Assembly (NCBI GenBank): GCA_016584495.1
Contig: WAID01000003.1
Span: 2,170,001-2,234,000 of the forward strand
Source of the DNA: Celoporthe dispersa
Lineage: Eukaryota > Ascomycota > Sordariomycetes > Diaporthales > Cryphonectriaceae
DNA: 64,000 nt
Reading direction: 5' to 3'
The notes below the pieces were generated by a model. The model saw only the letters and a list, made by a program, of their open reading frames with translations, made no database searches and was not told the DNA's origin. This document shows positions 32,898-43,407 of the stretch, piece after piece (the first letter of the stretch is position 1; each line of letters starts with the position of its first letter). Both the position numbers and the translations under genes were made by a program.

Positions 32898-33409
32898 GAT
32901 TGATGAGCCTGGCCTCCTGCCGGTGTGGTCTGCAGGTCGAAAAGGTCGAGGTCCGAGGACGCGGGCCGAGATCTGGAGTTGATGTCGAGTGGTTTCGAGA
33001 GCCTCGTTCGCGATCCGATGCTTCGGGCGGAGCACTCAGGGGTTGGAAAAGCCTCTCTCTCCCTCCTCAGGCCTAGCAGTATTGGCTGGACGGTCGACGT
33101 TGGGAACGGGAGCCCTTGTCAGTTCGGTCTAAAGTGGGTTGGTTCTCTCGTGTGTGTCGCCGGAAGCTGCACCCGCGCGCCCAGAGCCGCAGGATCGGAT
33201 TGTGGGCTCCGTAGCTCCGTGACAGGGGCCAGGGGATGAAGGAGAGGTGGTGGGCAAGGGTCCGGCCAGCAAGCACGATTTCTAAGTCGAGGGCCTCGAT
33301 TAGCTCAGCACTTCAACTCGTCCTCATTGAAAAGGGCAGCGCCCACTGCCTGGATTTGTCAGTTGGACCATTGCCAGTATGGCTTCATTCCGTCTCTCTG
33401 TCTGTATAA
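32898..33409. promoter_or_regulatory. Divergent promoter region (APT1 / dioxygenase)
   Basis: 512 bp between two divergent start codons. Moderately GC-rich and without a coding frame. A TATAAA sequence lies six bases upstream of the ATG at 33410 (TCTGTATAAATGG), so an alternative in-frame or upstream start cannot be excluded. Confidence 0.45.
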
Positions 33410-34813
33410 ATGGCTTTTCGAGTGCCTGCTAGGGTTCTTGTCGCAATAGTCTCCATCGTTATCGCCTTGGTCGCAGCCTCTTATGCCGCGCCGTCCATGG
33501 TCCCTGAGCATCTCATGTTTTGGCGAACCTCAAAGTCAGCCCCGTCCTTGTCCAAACGCATTTCCGTGGCATCGCCTTCTGGTGCGACAAATATGACCAT
33601 GCCGGGCAGGGCACCCGTATACTTCTTTAGCCATGGAGGGGTATGTATCTGACGCTGCTCTTTGTTTTTTCGTTGTTGTTTTTTTTTTTCTTTCTTTTTT
33701 TCTTTCTTCCCCTTCCGGTTTTGATAAATTCCCCACTAACATGGTTCGTCAGCCGAATGTCATGTACGAGAAGGACCACGAGGTCTATCCTGTCCTCCAG
33801 AAGATTGGCAGGGAGATCACCCAGAAGGTGAAGCCAAAGGCCGTGGTGGTCTTCAGCGCCCACTGGCAGGCCAAACCTGATCTCATTCAGGTCAACAATG
33901 CACTGATGACCGACCTCATTTACGAGTCCGTCACGCCCTCCTTGGTCTGCGTTTCGCCGCCGAGCCAGCACCTCCAAAGAGAAAGGCCTGTCCGGGGATG
34001 CTGACTACTCGGGGCACACAGTTTCTATGGCTTCCCAGATTACATGTACAAGGCCACCTACCCAAACCAGGGCAGCCCGCAGCTGGCAGGTCACATCATC
34101 GACCTCCTCTCCTCCGCCGGCATCAGGGCGCAGGGCGTGAAGCGCGGTCTCGACCACGGCGTCTGGGCCGGCTTCCATGTGGCCTTCGATCCCGTCGAGA
34201 ACCCCCTCAGCGTCCCGCTCGTCCAGGTCTCTCTCTTCCACTCCGAGGACCCAGACCAGCACTACCGCCTGGGCCAGGCCGTCGCCAGCCTCCGCGACGA
34301 GGGCGTCGTCATCATCGGCGCCGGCATGTCAGTGCACAATCTGCGGGACATGTGGAACACCATGGCGTCCGATGACCCGAAGAGGCCGCTGCCGTATGCC
34401 GTCACGTTCGATAATGCGCTCAAGGAGGCCGTGGAGGCGCCTGTCGAGGAGAGGCAGATGAGGATGGCCGCCGTCTGCGGTCGCCCGGACGCCAAGCAGG
34501 CACACCCGTACGTCTTTTTTTTTTTTTGGTTTTCTTTTTTTCCTCTCCATTTTTGAAACCCCCCCCCCCCAAAAATCCTTCACCTGAATCTCGGAGGAGG
34601 GAAAATTGTTCTCCTTATCCTCCCCAGGCCTGGCTAGACGAGTGCTAACTCCCCAACGCAACGCTGTTTAGTTGGATGGACCACCTGATGCCCGTCCACG
34701 TCGCTGCTGGGGCTGCTGGTCCAGATATCGGGAAGCAGCTGTGGACGATGCAGGAGGGTTGTTTCGGCTGGGCGCAGTATCGCTTTGGAGACGTTCCTGG
34801 GGCTACGAAGTGA
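33410..34813 (+). CDS. LigB/DODA-type extradiol ring-cleavage dioxygenase
   Basis: Class III extradiol dioxygenase fold (4,5-DOPA dioxygenase-like), cleaving catechol-type rings with one non-haem metal. Exons: 33410..33640, 33753..33925, 34022..34507, 34672..34813. Donors are GTATGT, GTCCGT (weak) and GTACGT; joins read FFSHGGPNVMYE, LIYDFYGFPDYMY and AHPWMDHLMPVH. Likely metal/catalytic histidines are in YFFSHGG, VVFSAHWQ, KRGLDHGVW and the C-terminal MDHLMPVHVA. The product is 343 aa. An N-terminal hydrophobic segment (RVLVAIVSIVIALVAASYA) plus a ~40-residue spacer precedes the enzyme domain, suggesting a signal anchor or secretory routing, whereas most family members are soluble. Substrate not deducible. 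Confidence 0.9.
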
Positions 34814-35419
34814 GTGAGTGTGTGAGTGAGAGCTTGGGCTCTATGTGGTTACCCGGAGGCGTTGTCGGGTCATCCCGACCACGGAATGAGTCTGCAGGTC
34901 AGACTCTTTCGAACAGCTCTAGGCTCAATACTCTCGCAATATCAGACTTGCTGGAAGGTAGAGATCGTCTTGACAAACGGGATATTTTGCTATCCAAAAT
35001 CTCACAGGCGCATGGATGGGATGCGCGAGAGATCAATAAGAGCCTCTTGCGAAAGGACTTACATTATTCTATCCTACAGTCTCGGTCCCGGAAACATCCT
35101 TCTCGCCGTGCCATAGCGTGGAGGCCAGCTTCGAGGAATGTGTTGTCTACTTAGCCGTTGGACTGCTGCATTTGGACATCCTTGAAGCTATACACAGTCC
35201 TATGAAACAGAAGGCTCCCAAGTCTGGTCAATACCTCAGTAGCACTGGTTACTTCGTGACGCGAAACAGATACACAAGCATTCATCTCGAGGCTGGTGAC
35301 GATGATCAAATGGACACAGACGGCCCACGAAGGCTAAAGATGACATTTCCCGAATATCCAAAAATCTAAAGGACGAGGGGGAGAAGAAAAAAACAGACAG
35401 GGCTCATGATTTGTCGGTC
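34814..35419. other. Intergenic region between convergent genes
   Basis: 3' flanks of the dioxygenase and ATG29 genes. Short open frames occur on the plus strand but none shows a family pattern or splice logic. Confidence 0.45.
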
Positions 35420-37102
35420 TCACTTCGGCAGATATCGACTCCTGCTAAACACATTGCTGATGGTGCTCCCGATGGTATTGCCACCCTGCATATTGCTGGC
35501 AAGGGCCTCCTCCAGGGCTGATTGCGTGACGGAAGCATCTGTGGACCCGGAAGATTGATTAGCACCGAGCAGTCTTCGATGGAAAGAAGCATCATCGACA
35601 ACCAACAAGGAGATGGAAGATGGCCCCTACCGTCTAGATCACTGAAGCTGCTCCCCATACTGGGAGTGCCCTCGCTTCCTTCGCGCGAGAACCCCTTGCT
35701 CTTCAGCTCGACAGTTCGGCGCGGAGAGAGGGGTCCAGAGGGCTGTCTCCGGTCCCCAGGCGAGCGCTTGGACACAAAGGCTGCAGAGCCGCTGGAGGAA
35801 TCAGATGTGCCTGACCGGTGCAACCTGCGGTCCTTCTCTTTGCCTTTGCCCTTGCCATGGGTACTGGGGTCAAGACTCGTGACGTTCTGTAGCCGACGCG
35901 CAGCATTAGCAGCAAAGTCGCGCGGGTCACCTCGCAGCGTGGCACCGGGATCTGTATATTGCCCGCTCCCATGGCCGCTGCCTTCGTGAGCTGCACCGGA
36001 AGACTTGGTCCTAAAGGGGAGAAAGGCCGGTTCCGCCTCGTCCTCGTCCCCCTCTTCGAGAAACGACGATTTGATGCCCTCCCTGTTGCTCTGCAGCTGT
36101 TGCTGGAAGCGTGGGGGGCGGCGGATAATTCTTGACTGTTCAGGGCCGGAGGATTCGTCAGAAGAGGCAGCCTCAGAGATCGAATCCGCCGGGCCTGGAG
36201 ACGGTGGATCGGCAGCAGGCACTGGCGTCGGCGCGTCGGCGGTCGGCGTTGATGGGTTCGTGCCAGGTATAGATGGGTGCCACTGCCTTCCGGGCTGGGT
36301 CCTCGGCGAGGACAGCTGCGTGCCAGCCCTGAGCCTCAGCGAGCCAGCTGCGCCGCCGCCTTGTCCCCCGAGCTGTGTAGCGGTGCCCGATGACGAGGCT
36401 CGTACGGTCTGCAGTCGCATGGACGAGCCTGGTCCGGCCTTAGGGGTACTCGGCAGACTCGCGTCAGCCCTGGGAACCGGAGTATCCCTCCGGATCGATA
36501 GCTGCGAGGGGGCTCTCGCGTGGGCTGGCACGCCTCTGCCCGAGGGTGTCCTCGCCATGGCAGTGGCGGGTTCGGAACCCGGCGCGGGAGATGGGGCTGC
36601 CGAGCTCCTGGCCGCCACAGTGGCCTTCCTCAGCTGGGCCCTGAGCTGTGAGGTGTGACGCTCCTGGAGATATGTGACCTGCTGGAAGAGGAAGTCGACC
36701 GAGACCTCGAACCTGTCTGCCCTGGAAGGTGGGTGAGCTCATGGGAGAGAAGGAGACGGAAGTACTCGACGACAGCTGTCGTGATGAGATTTGAATGCTC
36801 ACAGGTCAGTCCCTACATGAAGCATTATCATGTCAGTCAGTCGGGTGGGATATTCATGAAATTCTAGGCGGGGGCATACAGTCAATCTCAGTCTTTGCCA
36901 CGCCAGAGATGATCTTCCATAATGCTTCATCTTTGGTACTGTCCCAGTGCACCTAAGACGGGGCCAGGTCAGCTCATAGAAGAGGCCTTGGTAAAGCAGC
37001 CCACACCCTCGACTGCGTGCGACTTACAGGAGGCGGATCCACAAAGTCACCCCTAGGAAACGGCAGCCTGATGTAAACCACATAAGACGGTTCGTTGTCC
37101 AT
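35420..37102 (-). CDS. atg29: Autophagy-related protein 29 (Atg29)
   Basis: Component of the Atg17-Atg31-Atg29 scaffold at the phagophore assembly site. Five exons: 37028..37102, 36880..36952, 36803..36812, 35631..36721, 35420..35538; introns start GTAAGT, GTATGC, GTGAGC and GTAGGG. The join reads YVVYIRLPFPRGDFVDPPP, then VHWDSTKDEALWKIISGVAK, TEIDWTDLADRFEVSVDFLF and QQVTYLQERHTSQLRAQLRK, the conserved Atg29 N-terminal domain. The third exon is only 10 nt. The middle is a long Ser/Pro-rich disordered region with basic and acidic patches; the last exon restores ALEEALASNMQGG and ISNVFSRSRYLPK, the typical fungal C-terminus. The product is 455 aa and all exon lengths sum to a multiple of three, with no indel. 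Confidence 0.93.
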
Positions 37103-37717
37103 CTCGGCCGAGTATATGTGGCAGAACGGCAAGCCAGTGTGGTGGTTCAGCAGGTCAGACAAATATGTTGACAAGGCCCAGTCTTGGATGAAAATGTGTT
37201 GGGTGTGACAATGGTTTGGTGGGTGTAAGTCAAAGGGCTCGGCCAAGTAAGCGAGAGAGAGAAAGCGGTCACTTATGGCGGGCTGCTGGCTTAGGTGGGT
37301 GGTTAGTGGGTATACTACATGATTAGGTAAGGTAGTTAGTGGGTGTCGACACGCTAGACATGCTACAGGGACCAGCTACCCACTACCAGGCAGGGGTACA
37401 GGGGTGCTGGCAGTGGTTGCTGTGCCAGAGCCAGCCCAGAGAAGCCAGGGCCCAAGTGACCTTGACCATATCTACAGAATTTCAGGATTTCAACCCTTCG
37501 ACCCGTGTTCACACAGACACGACGAACACCAGCTCCATCTCTCGTGTCGGCCTCTTCCTGCCAGCCAGACCAGCTGGCCTTGCTCATCTTCTTCCTCTAG
37601 CTTTATCCACCCTGCAAGAAAGATCTTGCCTGCTTGCTCCTGCCCACCTCAACATCCAATTCCCCCACCCGCCTTCTCGTGTCCTGTTGATTGACCTGGA
37701 CACACCAGTGCTGCAGC
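37103..37717. promoter_or_regulatory. Divergent promoter region (atg29 / nup53)
   Basis: 615 bp between the two start codons. C-rich DNA (37550-37690) precedes the NUP53 ATG. No coding frame recognised. Confidence 0.45.
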
Positions 37718-39216
37718 ATGGCCCCTCTGATCCTGCACAACGTTCCTGATGAGGAGCTGTACATTGGTGAGGATGGTGTTCAGAGGCCATATGCCATGAT
37801 CTACCCACAGTATGCTCTGTTCCTATTCCTCCAACCCCCCCCCCCCCAACTTCTTCCCCTCTTGCAGACCATAAACCGTCTCAGCTCTGCTGCTGCTGCT
37901 GCTGCTGACTGACTGACCATGAATCCAGACAAGATGGCAACCCAGGCAACGTTCGAAACCGACGAGCAGTCCCCGAGACGGGCGCCTTTGGCAAGTCGAC
38001 GCGTCGCTCGAGGTCCAAGACCGCCACCCCCGCGAGACGCGAAGACCCTACCATCCAGTCGGCGCAGAAGGTCTTTGCGGCCTACTTTGAGCAGCAGAAC
38101 TTGCAGCCCGAGGAGGCGTCCGACGCATCAGCATCGCAAAAGCAGCGGCGCCAGTCTACCACGGCCCAGCTCCTCCCGTCCGCACAGTCGAGCGGCAGCA
38201 TCACAGACGAGGCGGCGCCCGCGCCCGACCCCAGCAAGGCCGCGCATAACATCCCCAGCGTGCCAACCGAGATCATACTGCGCGGCTTCAAGGACATCGA
38301 CCAGCAGTACGCCGCCATCAACCGGTACGAGCACATCGCCGGCCGCATCTGCGAGGACTACCCGCGCGACCCGCCCTACGAGATCCGGCGGTACAAGTCT
38401 GAGCTGCGCGACCCGGCCTTTGTCCGCCGGCGCGTCCTGACGCCCGAGGAGCGCGCCAAGGTGAACCGGGCGGACAGCGGTGGCCACTGGGTCAAGGTGA
38501 CGTTCGAGTCGCAGCAGGCCGCGGATGCTGCCATCTACGCCAGCCCGCAGGCCATCCTCGGCCATCTCGTCTATGCCGAGTACTACAGGGGCATGTCGCC
38601 TGCCCGCGACGAGGCAGTCCCAGACGCGACGACCACCGCGCAGGGCGACGAGATACCGGCGGGGTGGCGGCGGTCGGGCTTTGGGGGCAACAGGACGGCC
38701 GCAGAGCTCAGGCCGGCCTTTGGCGAGGGCGGCCTCCCCGAGAAGGTGATAGCCAGCGACGCGAACGAGCTCTCGCCGCCGCACTCGCACGCCAGCAGCC
38801 GCACGGTCGAGAGCGGTACCGTCGGCACCGGCACCTCCTCGTCCTCGACCGTGATCGGGGCCCAACATGCCCTCGGCGCCGGCGCCGGCGCCCTCACAGC
38901 ACCAGAGGCAGCCCCCTCCTCGGGCGCAGGCCACGGGAGCACGTACTGCAGGGTGATACCGTCGGCGCGGAAGGCGGTGCTCCTGCCGGCCGAACAGGCC
39001 CTGCTGCCGCAGCCGTCCTTCTCGTCGCGCGTGCTGGCCCAGATCCCCTTTCTCAAGTGGTTCAGCGGGGCGATGATCGGGAGCGAGGTGCCGCGGACGG
39101 CCGAGGGCGAGTTCGACTGGGCCACCGCCAGCCTGTACTGGAAGCTGATCTGCTGGCTGGACCTGTACTTTGGGCTGTTCTCGGGCGACATCTGCAGTGC
39201 GGACAAGGAGGACTGA
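37718..39216 (+). CDS. nup53: Nucleoporin Nup53/Nup35-like (MPPN family)
   Basis: Inner-ring nuclear pore component (yeast Nup53/Nup59, vertebrate Nup35). Exon 1 37718..37809 encodes MAPLILHNVPDEELYIGEDG and VQRPYAMIYPQ. Intron 37810..37928 (GTATGC..ATCCAG) joins to QDGNPGNVRNRRAVPETGAF, then GKSTRRSRSKTATPARRED. A RRM_Nup35-type domain follows (about residues 130-225): PTEIILRGFKDIDQQYAAIN, YEHIAGRICEDYPRDPPYE, WVKVTFESQQAADAAIYASP and VYAEYYRG. The C-terminus FDWATASLYWKLICWLDLYF then GLFSGDICSADKED contains the amphipathic membrane-binding helix of this family. The product is 459 aa with no frame break. A candidate (TGC)n run lies inside the intron near 37890. Confidence 0.93.
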
Positions 39217-39784
39217 AGAGATGGTGTTCTCCCCCGGCAGGAGAGTAAAGCCGGAAAGAAAAAGAAGAAGCAAAAAAAAGAAAAGAAAAAAAAAAGTGGT
39301 GGGAGCTGGACCTGTGGGATGGTGGGCTTTTTGTCACGACATGAATTTGGTCCGTCTGGACGCATCACGAGAGCAAGCAGCAAAACTGCACATCTGGCAT
39401 AGGATGGGAGTTCAAGGGTAGGGTAGGGTAGGCCCTTTTCATCTGAGCAATGGCGCTGGGAGATGCGGACAAAGATTTTCCAAAAAAAAAAAAAAAAAGA
39501 GTTTAAAGGGGGAGAGACAACCAAGATACAATCCTTCCCCCGGCGGGCAATATCAAACAAACAAATGGGCCAACTCGCAATCTGATGGAGTCAGAAATGA
39601 AAATAAGATGCTCTATATACCCAACCGTGACGCCTAGCTGATGATGATAAAAGGATGACTGATGACTGACTGACTGTTCGCTGCTGCGTTTGTACAGTGT
39701 GTGTGTATTCGTTTGTACGCCCTCCTTCTTTTCTTCTTCTTCTTTCTTGTCTCTCCCACCCACATATTACTTCCATCACTCCCT
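39217..39784. other. Intergenic region between convergent genes
   Basis: 3' regions of nup53 and the IVY1-like gene. A-rich runs occur at 39270-39295 and 39481-39498, and GGGTAGGGTAGGGTAGG at 39416-39432 (three GGG runs plus GG). Confidence 0.5.
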
Positions 39785-41439
39785 TTACTCGTCCGTGTTC
39801 CACCTTCGTTCCCTCTCGTCAGGATCCGACGCCGCAGTCGACATCCTCTTCCCCTCGTCGTCCCAGGGATGCTCATCGTCCGCCAGAGAGAGCGCCAGAT
39901 CCCTACGCCCTCCCTCCCCGTCGCGAATCGTCTCAGGCGACATAGGCCCGTCCTCATCATCACTCTCGCTCTCGTCGTCGTCGTCGTCATCGTCGTCGTT
40001 GTCACCACGGCCCCTTACCCCTTGGTCTTCTTCTTCCTGCTCCTCGCCCAAGACGTCCTCCGTCCGCACCCGCACAGGCTGAGGCGAGAACGGCCTCGTC
40101 ATCCGCGGGCGCGGGGCGGCGGCAGCAGCAGTAGGGCTGAAGTCGGGACTGCTAAAGATGCTCGCGGCGTCCTCGAGATCCCGCCGCCCTCGGCGCTCAG
40201 GGCTGGTCGACGACGTCACCACGGCGCCGGCCAGGCTCTGATACGGCTCCGACACGACGCCGAGGCTGTCGGCGCGCTGGTGGCCGCGGCCGCGGCCGCG
40301 GTCCATGGCGGCGGCGGTAGCGGCAGCACCACCGTGGTGGAGGAGCAGCACACCCGTCTCAGAGGCCGCGTCGGCGAGGATGCTCTTGGGCGGGAGGATG
40401 CTAAACAGCTTTGCGCCCGCCTCGTCAGCCCCGGTAGCACCACTGCCCACGCCGTGGCCCATGCCGCTGGCCCCTTCCTCGGCCGCGAACAGGTCGGTGC
40501 CCCTCTCCAGGATATCGTCCAGCCCCCACCGCTCCAGCCCTTGCGCGCGAGGCTCTCGAAGATATCGACCTCGGCGCGCACGAGGCTGCAGCTGGCCTCG
40601 AGGATCTTGACGCTGGTGTCCTGGCTCTCGCGCAGCAGAGAGGCGGCGTGCTCGGCGCGCAGGGCCGTGAGCCCGTCGAGGCGCGCCGTCAGCTCGACAA
40701 GGTGGGCGCGGAAGCGGCCGACGTCGCGGGGCCCGCGCTGGCGGTGCAGTCGGACGCCCTCGCGCTCGAGGCGGCGCACGTCGGCGCTCTGGCGGCGGAC
40801 CGCGGCGAGGTACCGCGCCTCTTCGTCCTCGACGCCCCCCCGCCACTTGTCGAGCTCGTGGAGCAGGGGCACCTCGAAGGAGCGGTAGACCGTCTCGGAG
40901 AGGATCTGCTCGTGGTTCGCGACGAGGTGGTGCACGCCTGCCGCGGCGAGGAGGCTGTCGGCAGTGCAGGTGCTGCTAGTAGTGCCGGGGGCGGGGCCTG
41001 CGGCGCCGCTGCTAGGTGCAGTGTTGCCGCCGCCGCTGCCTGCGCTGCCACCCAGGAGGGAGATGCAGTCGGCGCGGGCCTCCTTCAGGCGGGCACAGGA
41101 CTCGAGGGCGGAGCCGAAGGCAGAGGCGGCGGAGGAGAGGGAGGCGAGGGCAAGGCGGTAGGCCTTCGCGGTGGAGAGGAGGTCGGCGTAGGCGGACTGG
41201 GAGGAGGCGAGGTCGGACTTGGTGAGGACGGCGTGGGCTGGAGGCGGCGGCGGCGGGGGCAAGGGGAGGGTATAGGTGGACATGCTGCTGGGGAGGTTAT
41301 GGCCGCCAGCAGTAGTAGTAGTAGTAACGATGGAGGCGGAGGAGGGGAGGACGGCGGTGCTGGCGTACGAGTAGGTGGGCGAGGCGGGCACGGGCGGGAG
41401 CTGCGAGGGCGACGGCGAGGGCTGCCGCACGCTCGTCAT
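39785..41439 (-). CDS. Ivy1-like phospholipid-binding protein
   Basis: Resembles fungal Ivy1, an I-BAR-like, Ypt7- and phospholipid-binding vacuolar protein. The N-terminal ~70 residues are Pro/Ser/Thr-rich. The helical domain follows: LTKSDLASSQSAYADLLSTA, YRLALASLSSAASAFGSALE, then after a Gly/Ala-rich insert LLAAAGVHHLVANHEQILSE, TVYRSFEVPLLHELDKWRGG and a coiled segment ending VRAEVDIFESLARKGWSGG. One G is missing near 40525 (GGTGGGGGCTGG); the restored frame continues LDDILERGTDLFAAEEG and KLFSILPPKSILADAA. The acidic C-terminus (DNDDDDDDDDESESDDEDG) ends at 39785. Corrected length is 551 aa; single exon. Ivy1 assignment is from domain pattern and is likely but not certain. Confidence 0.75.
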
Positions 41440-43407
41440 GGTCTGTTTGTTGTCCTTTCTTTTTAAGTATTAGGATGATTATGATTATTATTAATTATTG
41501 GGGCGGTAGGAGAGAGTTAAAGACGAGGGAGTAGAGGTGTGGTTCTTTTTTGAGAAAAGAGAGAGAGAAGGGGGAAGGGAGGAGAGAGAAATGTAGGGTG
41601 GTGGTGAGAAGGATGAGGATGACGACGGCGGGTGTTGGTTTGTTTACTCGTGTGTGTCGCGGCAGCAAATGGGGAGTGTTGAAGAGAGAGAGAGAGAGAG
41701 AGAGGTCAAACCTAGGACGGGATGTGTTCGCGTTTGGTATCAGGACTTTTTTTTCTCTTCTAACCTTTTTTTCTCTTGGAAGAGGAGAGGAGGAGGACAA
41801 GGTGGAGGGCCTCGACGAGGAGGAAAGGCAGTATTCCTGATAAGAAGTCACTGTGGAGTACCTAAACTCGTCGCTTCTGCCGCGGGAACCTCAGCGGGAC
41901 CGGGACCAGGACCTGTCGATAGCATCCACTTTCTTCGGTCAAGACGAGCAATAAACCTTTTTTTTTTTTGAAAGAGTCTCTCTCTCTCTGTGTGTAAGTA
42001 GGTTTAAGGAAATCACAGTGTATAGAAGGAAGAGTAGAGTAAGCCGCAGATGAAAACACACGAGAATAGCCCGGTAGGGACAGGGGAGGAAGAAGAGGTT
42101 GAAGAGAAAAAAAAATAAAAAGCTAAAAGATAAGAAAGAGGCAGAAAGGAAGAAGAGAGAAGAAAAAAAAGGATAGAGACAAGACAGACAGTCCCTGCTG
42201 ACCCTTCCTCTCTCTCTCTTTCTCTCTCTCATCATCCCACACGTGCTCTCTTTTATTCCAGCTTTTGATCTGGTTTAGTTTGGTCTCGTTTCTATTTTTG
42301 AGTGGAGACCCCCCCCCATGAGGAGGAACAAACATCATCTGTCCATCTATTGTTATACTGTTGATGGATCTCTGATGAAACCAGGGTGCGCTTCCTCGTC
42401 CAGAGTCCAGAGCCCCTCGTCCAAGGGATTTCTCTGCACGCTAGAAAAAAGTAACGACTATCGCCAAACTCATCAACCAACCACATCCTACCACTCATGT
42501 TGATACATACTAGAAATGGAAAGGACAAAAGAGAGAGGAAAAGAAGAAGAGAAAGACAAAAAAACTACAGATGTACAACAAACACCCTTGTCATATGCAC
42601 AAGAGTCACCTTGTGGAACGGCCCTTCAGGCGGTCAGCGCTTTTTTCATCCGCCCGCCCCCGCCGCCAGTGGATCTTCCGGGTGGTGCTGGCACATGTGA
42701 GATGAGCTGTCTTTTTCCCCACGGACCTGCACAGTTCCTCCTCCTCCTCATCTAGACCACACCCATCGCAAGAGAGCTCGGACAGAGATCGTGATCTTTT
42801 ATAGGTTTTTTCCCCCCTTCACTTTTGTCTCATTGGTGAGCATGGAGGCCTCCTGGGTCGACGATGCGCAATCGATTACTTTACAGACCTGTGGATATCA
42901 ATTTGTGGACGAGGTCTCAGCAGCAGCAGCAGCAGCAGGGAAACCAACTCCACATGGGCCACAGGAAAACAGCGATGCCAGATCAAGAGGCTGTCTGGAG
43001 AGATAGTAAGAACGACCACATAGAAAATCGTAGCGCGGGACAGGCAAGCAAATCACGAGGGTGAGAGAGTCTTATAAAAGCTCTAAACGACCTAAAAGAC
43101 GAGACCATTTTTTGTCTATGGCCAGTCAGAGTCTCTCGGTTTCTTGTCGGCTTGGAAAGCATGAACTTGTTCTTAATTCCTGTCCCTAGCGGACCAAACC
43201 TAGAAAGGAGAGTACACTGGATTCAAGCCATCCACATCAAGACCTATTCTGGCGCGGCATCCCAAATGTCCCCCCCCTTTTTTTTTTATTCTTCTCGAGA
43301 TATCTCTTCCGTGTTCCGAACTTTCCCGTCCTCGAAAGTGCACAGGCTTTGTCTGCTACAACCCCGGGAGGCAGCGCAGCGTCCACCTGCCTCGGCGCGC
43401 TCACAGC
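41440..43407. other. Intergenic region, upstream of the IVY1-like gene
   Basis: Nearly 2 kb without a credible gene. Strongly purine/pyrimidine-biased: GA tracts at 41550-41600 and 41680-41705, T/C runs at 41748-41775 and 42210-42235, an A-rich block at 42105-42175 and a (CAG/GCA)n run near 42920-42940. Probably a promoter and long 5' leader for the IVY1-like gene, plus the 3' end of SUB2. Confidence 0.45.

Noticed and set aside
34814..35370. Short plus-strand frames downstream of the dioxygenase gene
   Set aside because: No family resemblance and no splice connection to the dioxygenase, which already has a proper stop at 34811-34813.
39416..39432. Telomere-like or G-quadruplex repeat
   Set aside because: The unit is GGGTA, not TTAGGG; only three full GGG runs plus GG, and it lies between two ordinary genes.
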